A DNA stretch of 64,000 bases. Source: Bifidobacterium boum. GTDB lineage: Bacteria > Actinomycetota > Actinomycetes > Actinomycetales > Bifidobacteriaceae. How positions within the stretch are numbered: position 1 is the first letter of the stretch; the number at the start of each line of letters is the position of its first letter. A program made the translations under genes and the position numbers. The stretch spans positions 119,601 through 183,600 of the forward strand of contig NZ_JGYQ01000013.1 of NCBI RefSeq assembly GCF_000741535.1, given 5' to 3'. Below the pieces are notes generated by a model that was not told where the DNA came from, did no database searches, and saw only the letters and a list, made by a program, of their open reading frames with translations. Below are positions 35,575 through 42,544 of this stretch, piece by piece.

Positions 35575-37041
35575 TTATCTGCCGACGCCCGCGTCCGCGA
35601 CATCGGTGATATGCGACAGTTTCGCGCGCGTGCGCAGCATCGCCGTGTACGTGCAGTAGATGCGTTTCGGCGTGTCCGGGTCGGCGGCCACGAAATCAGC
35701 GACCGCCTGTTCGAGGTCGGTATCGACATGGCTGACCGGCACCTGGTCGTATTCAAGGCGCAAGGCCATATCCCAGGCGCGCGTGCCGGACACGGAGGCC
35801 ACGCCGGTGCCACGCAGCCCGGTGAAATCAACATCCCACAGCCAGCTCATATCGCGGCCGTCGGCATATTCGTCGTTGATGATGATCATCGTGTCGTGGC
35901 CGGCAGGCGGGAACGAGGCGAGCGACAGGCGGAACCCCATCGGATTCTTCACCAGCAGCAGTTCGACAGGGGTGCCGTTGACGCTGATGGTTTCGCCGCG
36001 GCCGAACGCCGGGGTCACGCGGGATAGCGATGCGATCAGACGGTCGTCCGAAGCGACGCCTTGCGGAGTGTCGGCGGTGACCGCACGCACGACGGCGGCA
36101 GCGGCGGCCGCGTTGAACAGGTTATAGACGCCTTCGAGTTTCACGGATGTGGCGATGTCGTGGCCGTCGATCCGGTACGTGGCTTCGTGGTCGCCTACAT
36201 GGGTGAGTGTCGTATCGGCATCAAGACAGTCGGGATCGTAGACAACTCCGGTAGTGGACTGCGTGCCGGCGGCCTGCATATCGGTATTGTGCATGTCATC
36301 ATCGGATGGGAAATAGCTGCGCAACGCTTGGGATAGGCCGAAATACCGCACCTGCACGCCCGGTTGCACCTCGTCGGCAAGCCGCGCGATGCGCGGATCT
36401 TCGCGATTGAGCACCACGGTCCCGGTGGTCGCGCGCGCCACGTGGGCGAGCAGGCGGGCGGTGTTGTCGATTTCGCCGAAGCGGTCAAGCTGGTCGCGCA
36501 TCACGTTCAGCAACAGGGCGTAGCGGGGACGGACCTGACGGACGAAATGCACGGCGTACGCCTCATCAAGCTCCAACACCGCGATATCCGCGTGCAGATG
36601 CCCGAAGGCGCTCACCTGAGTGAGCAGGGAGGAGACCACACCGCGCGTGAAATTCGAGCCGGTCGGGTTCGTGAACACGCGCAACCCCATATCGGAAAGC
36701 ATGGAGGCGACCATGCGGGTCGTGGTGGTTTTGCCGTTCGTGCCGGACACCAGCACCACCCCGTAAGGCAGCGAACCCAAGGTGCGGGCGAGGAAGCCCG
36801 GGTCGATGCGCTCAACCACTTTGCCGGGCAGCGCGCTGCCGCCATGGTGCAGCAAACGAGACGCGTGCCGGACTGCCCTGCCGATTGTCGGTGTCGCGAA
36901 CGCGTACCACGGGCGCTTGGGCTCTGCCAGAGGTTCGGCTGCGGAAGCAGACCGGGCGGGCAGGGGCTGCTGCTGGACGGGGCGGGCGGACGCGGCGGAA
37001 TCCTGATGACCGCCCGATACCGGGGAAAGCTGTTGCGCCAT
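35575..37041 (-). CDS. murT: Lipid II isoglutaminyl synthase subunit MurT
   Basis: A 488-residue Mur-ligase-like protein: ATP loop VLVSGTNGKTTTTRMVASML, LELDEAYAVHF, and NVMRDQLDRFGEID, followed by a DUF1727 C-terminal domain. It activates lipid II so that GatD-derived ammonia makes isoglutamine. The four-Cys zinc ribbon known from firmicute MurT is not apparent: in the corresponding insert I see only one Cys (DPDCLDADTT). ATG 37041 has AGGAGG 6 bases upstream and follows the dnaB stop by one base. Confidence 0.92.
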   Translation of the reverse strand: MAQQLSPVSGGHQDSAASARPVQQQPLPARSASAAEPLAEPKRPWYAFATPTIGRAVRHASRLLHHGGSALPGKVVERIDPGFLARTLGSLPYGVVLVSGTNGKTTTTRMVASMLSDMGLRVFTNPTGSNFTRGVVSSLLTQVSAFGHLHADIAVLELDEAYAVHFVRQVRPRYALLLNVMRDQLDRFGEIDNTARLLAHVARATTGTVVLNREDPRIARLADEVQPGVQVRYFGLSQALRSYFPSDDDMHNTDMQAAGTQSTTGVVYDPDCLDADTTLTHVGDHEATYRIDGHDIATSVKLEGVYNLFNAAAAAAVVRAVTADTPQGVASDDRLIASLSRVTPAFGRGETISVNGTPVELLLVKNPMGFRLSLASFPPAGHDTMIIINDEYADGRDMSWLWDVDFTGLRGTGVASVSGTRAWDMALRLEYDQVPVSHVDTDLEQAVADFVAADPDTPKRIYCTYTAMLRTRAKLSHITDVADAGVGR

Positions 37042-37042
37042 G

Positions 37043-38470
37043 TCATACCTCCTGCTGTTGCTGGTAATCCTGCGGCATATCCTTGAACTTCGATGTGGCG
37101 CCAAGGAAGGCGAGATGGAATGTTTCCGTCGGGCCGTTACGGTGCTTCGCCATGATGATATCGGCCTCGCCCGGACGGTCCTCCTTGTCGTAGAAATCCG
37201 GGCGGTGCACCAGGAACACCACGTCGGCGTCCTGTTCAATCGAACCGGATTCACGCAGATCGGACAACTGCGGCTTGCGGTCATTACGCATTTCCGGGCC
37301 ACGGTTCAACTGGCTCAACGCAACAACCGGCACCTCAAGCTCCTTGGCAAGCAGTTTCAAGGCGCGAGAGAATTCAGAAACCTCCTGCTGACGGCTTTCC
37401 ACCTGCTTACCGGAACTCATGAGCTGCAGGTAATCGATCACGACAAGCTTCAAGTCGTTCGTCTGCTTGAGGCGACGGCATTTCGCGCGGATTTCCATCA
37501 GACTCATATTCGGGCTGTCGTCAATGAACAGAGGCGCGTCCTGCATCTTATTCCAGAAATTATTCAACGTGTTCCACCGTTCCGGCGTGATATCGTCCGC
37601 ACGGCGCAATGCGACCAGAGGAATGTTCGTTTCGGCGGAGATGATACGCTGCGCAAGTTCCACGCGACTCATCTCAAGGGAGAAGATGATAGTCGTCATA
37701 TTGTGATGCAGCGATGCGGAGCGCGCGAAATCAACGCCGAGCGTGGACTTGCCCATGGCCGGACGGCCTGCGACGACAATCATCTGACCCGGCTGCAAGC
37801 CCTGCGTCACATCATCGATATCGCGGAAGCCGGTCGGCACGCCACGCTCGACCTCGCCGTTCTGCAGTTTGTCGAGCTGGTCGAGCGCGTCATGGACCAC
37901 CGGGCCGATGGCCGAATAATCCTGACGGACCTTACCGACACTCATCTCGTAGACCTCGGCCTGGGCCATATTCACGACGTCCTCGGCCTGCGAACCTTCC
38001 GCCGAATAGCCGAGCTGCGCGATTTTCGTGCCCGCGGCGATCACGTTACGCAAAATCGCTCGCTGATGCACGATTTCGGCGTAATATGTGGCGTTCGCGG
38101 CGGTCGGGACTGAGGCGACCAGGCTGTGCAGGTAATCGGCGCCGCCGACTTTCTCGAGGTCGCCGTTCTTCATGAGTTCGTTTGCGACGAGCACGGCGTC
38201 GACCGGCTGCGAGGCTGAGAACAGGTCGATGATCGCCTGATAGATCGTTTGGTGCTTCGGCTGGTAGAAATCAGACACGCTGATCATCTGCGAGACTTCG
38301 CCGATGGCGTCCTTGCTCATGAGCATGCCGCCGAGCACGGCCATCTCCGCGTCATCGTCATGCGGGGGCACGCGGTCGAACACCGCGTCGCGGACCGGGG
38401 TGCCCGTCTCACCCTTCACATAGCCGGTGCCTTGCTGCCGGTTGTTGTCCCATGGATTGCCTTCTGCCAT
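37043..38470 (-). CDS. dnaB: Replicative DNA helicase DnaB
   Basis: 475 residues. The N-terminal DnaB domain reads VPPHDDDAEMAVLGGMLMSKDAIGEV, followed by the RecA-like core with Walker A VVAGRPAMGKSTLG, FSLEMSRVELAQRI, LVVIDYLQLM and QLNRGPE...LSDLRESGSIEQDAD. No intein. It is the hexameric helicase of the replication fork. ATG 38470 (MAEGNPWDN) matches relatives. First gene of dnaB-murT-gatD, with a long, signal-rich region upstream. Confidence 0.97.
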   Translation of the reverse strand: MAEGNPWDNNRQQGTGYVKGETGTPVRDAVFDRVPPHDDDAEMAVLGGMLMSKDAIGEVSQMISVSDFYQPKHQTIYQAIIDLFSASQPVDAVLVANELMKNGDLEKVGGADYLHSLVASVPTAANATYYAEIVHQRAILRNVIAAGTKIAQLGYSAEGSQAEDVVNMAQAEVYEMSVGKVRQDYSAIGPVVHDALDQLDKLQNGEVERGVPTGFRDIDDVTQGLQPGQMIVVAGRPAMGKSTLGVDFARSASLHHNMTTIIFSLEMSRVELAQRIISAETNIPLVALRRADDITPERWNTLNNFWNKMQDAPLFIDDSPNMSLMEIRAKCRRLKQTNDLKLVVIDYLQLMSSGKQVESRQQEVSEFSRALKLLAKELEVPVVALSQLNRGPEMRNDRKPQLSDLRESGSIEQDADVVFLVHRPDFYDKEDRPGEADIIMAKHRNGPTETFHLAFLGATSKFKDMPQDYQQQQEV

Positions 38471-38545
38471 ACCTTTGAGTATAGGGGGCGGAATGTAAGG
38501 GAACCGCAATGTTACGCCTATGGGCCGATGATCCCGCCGCCGCTT

Positions 38546-38602
38546 CCTCCGCACCCGAGAGACCGAGCATCAATCCGCATCGTGTGGAAAGGATACTGAG
38601 GG
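38546..38602 (+). repeat. Direct repeat, copy 1 of 2
   Basis: CCTCCGCACCCGAGAGACCG and the following bases through CGTGTGGAAAGGATACTGAGGG match 38704-38760 over about 57 bases with roughly ten differences. Both lie upstream of dnaB. Confidence 0.7.
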
Positions 38603-38703
38603 GCGGCAGACGACGGCGGGAGCCAGCAGAATGAAAGATTGTTGGAATCATGCGGTTTGTCGATCACTGCCGATTGCCCCCCTCTCACCTCGGATGGCAG
38701 CTA

Positions 38704-38760
38704 TCCCTCCGCACCCGCGAAATCAGACACCAATCCGTTTCGTGTGGAAAGCATACCGAG
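38704..38760 (+). repeat. Direct repeat, copy 2 of 2
   Basis: CCTCCGCACCCGCGAAATCA...CGTGTGGAAAGCATACCGAGGG is the second copy of the 38546-38602 repeat. Confidence 0.7.
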
Positions 38761-38977
38761 GGAGCAATGGGCACATGTGAGATACAACGGGGAGAAGATT
38801 GGCGCAATCCCGCGGTTTCCAGAGCCGCATCCTGCTTCCCCGCCAGCGGATGTTCCGCGCCTCTCCACACCTGCGGGGAGCAGACGTGTCATGCGCAATC
38901 AGCCGGCTCGTGCATTGATCATAATCCGGCAAGGCCACATGCCCCTGCATGTGCCACCAGTCAAGACCCCCGCAGCC

Positions 38978-39145
38978 GTGTGAGCCAATGCTCACACAAC
39001 CACCCATTCAACAGCCCGCATGACCGCATCCGGACAACCAACCCCGCCACTGTGCGAACCAATCCTCACACGGAGATGCCCCTGCATCCCCAAACGGCCA
39101 AATCCAGCCGTGCAACCAGTCACTGTGTGAGCGAATCCTCACACA
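38978..39145. repeat. Three palindromes with about 73-base periodicity
   Basis: GTGTGAGCCAATGCTCACAC at 38978-38997, TGTGCGAACCAATCCTCACA at 39051-39070, and TGTGTGAG-CGAATC-CTCACACA at 39124-39145. Two are perfect 8-bp stems and the middle one is degenerate. The shared form TGTGNGANCNAATNCTCACA suggests operators for a dimeric regulator. Confidence 0.6.
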
Positions 39146-39252
39146 CTGGCGTCTTCCATTCTCTGCCAACAGCAATCACGGCGCGCAACCCGCTGTTGTG
39201 CGAGCTGATGTTTGCACGCCGTTTACCTGTACGACACGCGGACGCCACGAAA

Positions 39253-39345
39253 TGTGGATAGAAAATCGAGTTATCCACATTGTGGGGATAACCGTGTGGA
39301 TAACGCATATGATTATCCACATATTGGGGATAATTCTGTGGATAG
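39253..39345. promoter_or_regulatory. DnaA-box cluster arranged as a 42-bp tandem repeat
   Basis: Perfect boxes (TTATCCACA) lie at 39271-39279 (+), 39295-39303 (-) and 39313-39321 (+). One-mismatch boxes (CTATCCACA) lie at 39253-39261 (-) and 39337-39345 (-). TTATCCCCA boxes lie at 39283-39291 (-) and 39325-39333 (-). Equivalent boxes are exactly 42 bases apart (39253/39295/39337; 39271/39313; 39283/39325), about four helical turns. dnaA and dnaN are not in the window. Confidence 0.75.
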
Positions 39346-39510
39346 CTTGGGGACAATCCTCCGGCGTCACTACACCGACTTGCATCCATCCCCTCAAAGT
39401 GCTATGCGCAACAATCCCAGCAGCGCGCACGTCCACACCGCCTATCCTGCGGCCGGCCATCTGCAAACGCCCATCACCATCACGTCCCCTTCCACGGCAG
39501 CAACACGATG

Positions 39511-39542
39511 CGGAATTATTGACGCCGGCGTCAGAAATTCCG
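39511..39542. repeat. GGAATT...AATTCC palindrome, copy 1
   Basis: CGGAATT and AATTCCG flank ATTGACGCCGGCGTCAGA, which itself contains TGACGC/GCGTCA. Same family as 39764-39806 and 41153-41210. Confidence 0.8.
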
Positions 39543-39763
39543 ACAGTAGCGGGAGAAGAAACGACGCGCTGGCAGGACGGGGCAGACCACCACAGGATGA
39601 ATACCACAAGGTGAGATAAGGCAGGGGCGTCACGGCTCAAGACAGGTCGAAGCCCGGCAAGATCCGAGGCAATAGCAAGCAAGCCAAGAAATTCAGGCCG
39701 GACCGGAACAAGCCCGCAGAGCGGCCATCCACACCACATTCGGCATCACGACCACCGTACACA

Positions 39764-39806
39764 CCCGTAACTTTCGGAATTATTGACGCTGGCGTCAGAA
39801 ATTCCG
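39764..39806. repeat. GGAATT...AATTCC palindrome, copy 2, in the ATPase promoter
   Basis: It begins CCCGTAACTTTCGGAATT and continues with the common core, ending AATTCCG. It lies immediately upstream of the DUF4143 ATPase gene and supplies its -35 hexamer. Confidence 0.8.
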
Positions 39807-39812
39807 TATGAT
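39783..39812 (+). promoter_or_regulatory. Promoter of the DUF4143 ATPase gene
   Basis: TTGACG (39783-39788), an 18-base spacer and TATGAT (39807-39812). The -35 box and most of the spacer lie inside the palindrome, so a protein bound to the palindrome would block RNA polymerase. Confidence 0.6.
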
Positions 39813-39840
39813 TATCATCATGACATGAAAGGAGCCGATG

Positions 39841-41127
39841 ATGCAGATTACACGGAATAAATACCTGCACGACCTTGTCATCCACGAGGGCAACGGCATG
39901 GTGAAGGTCATCACCGGCATCAGACGCTGCGGGAAAACATATCTTCTATTCGAGCTTTTTGTACATCATCTCATCGAATCAGGCGTGCCGCAGGACCACA
40001 TCATCACTCTCGCCTTGGATGACGAAGCGAACAGGTCCTTCCGTGATCCCAAGGCACTGTACGCGCATCTGCTCCAACTCATCCAGGACGACAATACCTA
40101 CTACGTTCTTCTCGATGAGGCCCAGTATGCAATCAGCGCCCGCGAACTCAGAAGCAAAGACGAGCCACCCGCTCTTTACAGCGTGTTGAACGGTCTTCTA
40201 CACCATCGCAATGTTGACGTCTACATCACGGGCAGCAATTCCAAACTGCTCTCCACTGATGTGATGACGGAGTTCCGTGGACGAGGCGACGAAATACGCA
40301 TCCACCCTCTCACCTTCTCCGAGTTCATGCAGGCTTTCGACGGCGACCGTTATGAAGGCTGGGCTGAATATGTCATGTACGGCGGTCTTCCTCTCACACT
40401 GTCGATGCACGACGACGAGCAGAAAGCCACGTATCTCACTCACCTCATTAACGAGGTCTACCTGACTGACGTCGTCGAGCGAAACCGTCTGCACAAATCA
40501 GAAGAGCTGGATTCGCTGGTGAACGTTCTCGCGTCATCGGTCGGCTCTCTGACAAATCCGTCGAGAATTGAAGCGACCTTCAAAAGCGTCCTGCACTCCA
40601 CCATGAGCGCCGACACCATCAACCGGTATATCGACTGCCTCAAGGAGGCTTTCCTCATCAACGAAGCCACACGGTACGACATCAAAGGCAGACACTACAT
40701 CGGTTCCCCGAAAAAGTATTATTTCGAAGATGTTGGGCTGCGCAACGCCAGGCTCGGCTTCCGGCAGGTCGAAGAAACGCATCTCATGGAGAATATCATC
40801 TATAACGAACTGTGTGCACGCGGGTTCTCGGTCGATGTCGGACAGGTCGAGAAACGAACGAAAAACCAAGGGAACAATGAGCGACAACGGCTAGAAGTTG
40901 ATTTCGTGGCCAATCGTGGCTATCGACGGTATTACGTCCAATCGGCGTTGCGGCTCGACACCCCTGAGAAAACCGTGCAGGAGAAGCGCCCCCTGCTCTC
41001 CATCGATGACAGTTTCAAGAAAATCGTGGTCGTGAAGGACGTGATACGACCCTATATGGATGACGACGGCATTCTGACCATGGGATTGTTCGATTTTCTT
41101 CTTGATTCAGACAGTCTCGACCGGTAG
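39841..41127 (+). CDS. AAA+ ATPase of the DUF4143 family
   Basis: 428 residues. Walker A is VITGIRRCGKTYLLFELF, Walker B-like YYVLLDEAQ, and sensor YITGSNSKLLS. The middle is winged-helix-like, and the DUF4143 C-terminus carries a PD-(D/E)xK-like strand pair, RLEVDFVANRGYRRYYVQSA. Such ATPases are abundant in bifidobacteria and their role is unknown. ATG 39841 (MQITRNKYLHDL) has AAAGGAG 6 bases upstream and the preceding ATG is closer to it. The gene is bracketed by copies of the same long palindrome, which is unusual for a chromosomal gene. Confidence 0.88.
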   Translation: MQITRNKYLHDLVIHEGNGMVKVITGIRRCGKTYLLFELFVHHLIESGVPQDHIITLALDDEANRSFRDPKALYAHLLQLIQDDNTYYVLLDEAQYAISARELRSKDEPPALYSVLNGLLHHRNVDVYITGSNSKLLSTDVMTEFRGRGDEIRIHPLTFSEFMQAFDGDRYEGWAEYVMYGGLPLTLSMHDDEQKATYLTHLINEVYLTDVVERNRLHKSEELDSLVNVLASSVGSLTNPSRIEATFKSVLHSTMSADTINRYIDCLKEAFLINEATRYDIKGRHYIGSPKKYYFEDVGLRNARLGFRQVEETHLMENIIYNELCARGFSVDVGQVEKRTKNQGNNERQRLEVDFVANRGYRRYYVQSALRLDTPEKTVQEKRPLLSIDDSFKKIVVVKDVIRPYMDDDGILTMGLFDFLLDSDSLDR

Positions 41128-41152
41128 CGGGACGTGAGAGCTCCGCCGCATA

Positions 41153-41210
41153 CGCCCGTAACTTTCGGAATTATTGACGCTGGCGTCAGAAATTCCGAAA
41201 GTTACGGGCG
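41153..41210. repeat. Near-perfect 58-bp palindrome, copy 3, after the ATPase gene
   Basis: Arms CGCCCGTAACTTTCGGAATT (41153-41172) and its exact complement (41191-41210) surround an 18-base core with TGACGC/GCGTCA. It can form a cruciform or a strong terminator 26 bases after the ATPase stop. Confidence 0.85.
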
Positions 41211-41292
41211 ATGGTTGCGGCGGGTGCAGGACATGGGCAGGGGCGGTTGCGCGGGTTCGGCCAATCCGCCCCGATCAGCCCGATGATGCAGC

Positions 41293-41797
41293 CTACTGCC
41301 GCACCAGACGACCATCCTCCATCCGGTAGACGGCATCCGCAAGATCAAGCACGCGCTGATCATGGGTCACCATAACCGCCGCCTTGTGACGCTTATGCGC
41401 CTCCATGGCGATCATCTCCACCGCACGGCGTCCACGCTGGGAGCCAGGAAGCCGTCCGGATCGACGGCGAAGTACACGGCGTCTTTCTTTTCGTCGCTGC
41501 CTGCCGTTTTCACGTAGGTTCGTTGGATATCCAGTGTCGTTGTCGTGCCGGGAATATCGGTCTCGATCTTGTTGACTTCGTCCGACGTGAGGTTCGACAC
41601 GGTGATGAGTTTTCGGAGTCGTCGCTGAGTACGAACGAATCCGCGGGCAGGTTATCGATACCGGAGGATACTGCTCTGCCCAGACCGTTGACCAGTCCGG
41701 ACAGGAACAGCACCATGAACATCATCAGGAATACGATGATGGCGATGAGTGTGTATCGTTTCCAACCATGCCGCAATTCTTTGAGCGCGAGTTTCAC
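41293..41797 (-). pseudogene. Decayed MacB-type efflux transporter (permease start fused to ATPase end)
   Basis: The 5' part, from a GTG at 41797, reads MKLALKELRHGWKRYTLIAI and then a membrane helix, the N-terminus of an FtsX-like permease. Near 41610 the frame shifts (VLSDDSEN continues as ITVSNLTSDEVNKIE in another frame). At about 41430 the sequence jumps into the last codons of an ABC ATPase (AVEMIAMEAHKRHK...VMVTHDQRVLDLADAVYRMEDGRL, stop at 41293). So most of the permease and most of the ATPase are deleted. The two genes must once have been neighbours. Confidence 0.75.
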
Positions 41798-41915
41798 GTT
41801 CCGCCGCTTTTCGGTCTGTTGCGCAATCGGAACGGTATTGATAGGAACGCCACGTACACGGTGATACAGAACACGCGCGAAATCTCTCACCATGAGAGAT
41901 TATGCGAGAAGTGTC

Positions 41916-42468
41916 TCACGCATCATGCAAGTACGGTATGAGCGGCTGCGGCAACGCCTGTACGAGGATGTCCGGGAACTGGTCGAGGGGGATCATGCGC
42001 CTGCCCAGCAGCCATTCACAGATCAGCTCGGTGACCACGGCGGCATAGATATCAATGAATACCTGCAAACCTTCCGGTAGGGCCATGCCGTCGGACCGTC
42101 TGGATATTCTGTCTGCGAGCATCTGTGTTGACGGACGGCATATAGCCGAAGAATGATTCGTGCCCGCTAGTATGTTCCAGCAGGTTGCGCAGGTATGCGC
42201 GCTGCTCGTCCAGATACCGCAACCCGAACGCGATGATTTCGGACCATGGGCGATTGCGACCGGACCAGTCCATGATGGCGCGGCAATTCGCCGCGTAATC
42301 CCACGCCATCACATCGAATTTGCTACTGAAATACCGGTAGAATGTCGCCGGCGAATACCCACAATGGGCGGTGATTCCCTGCACGGTGATCACGTCGACG
42401 GGTTTGCTGGACGCAAGCTCACGAAACGATTCAGCAAGCAGCTCCTTGGTTGTTTTCCGATGCACCAT
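41916..42468 (-). pseudogene. Frameshifted TetR-family regulator
   Basis: The N-terminal helix-turn-helix is intact (MVHRKTTKELLAESFRELAS; ITVQGITAHCGYSPATFYRYFSSKFDV). At about 42122-42125 one base appears missing: the frame reading GYMPSVNT must shift to continue as MLADRISRRSDGMALPEG and the ligand-domain helices. It was probably the regulator of the adjacent efflux transporter, which has also decayed. A truncated DNA-binding form could still be made. Confidence 0.7.
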
Positions 42469-42544
42469 ATCCGCCTTCCGTCCGTTCTGCTTGCACTCAG
42501 CCTACCGCCGACAGGCTGATGGCGCACGCACTCCATCCGACGCT

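Larger units (their letters stand above)
38471..39840. other. 1.4-kb intergenic region upstream of dnaB
   Basis: I find no gene in this stretch. It contains an imperfect 57-bp direct repeat (38546-38602 and 38704-38760), three palindromes spaced 73 bases apart (38978-39145), a DnaA-box array (39253-39345) and two copies of a long palindrome (39511-39542, 39764-39806). Confidence 0.7.

Noticed and set aside
38978..38997. CRP/cAMP receptor site (TGTGA...TCACA)
   Set aside because: The half-sites are separated by 8 bases, not 6, and bifidobacteria are not known for an E. coli-type CRP circuit.
38978..39145. CRISPR array
   Set aside because: Only three palindromic units, one degenerate, with 73-base spacing and no cas genes. 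The units are dyads rather than long identical repeats.
39253..39345. Main chromosomal origin oriC
   Set aside because: DnaA boxes are present, but dnaA, dnaN and rpmH are not in the window and no obvious AT-rich unwinding region adjoins the boxes. I report it only as a DnaA-box array.
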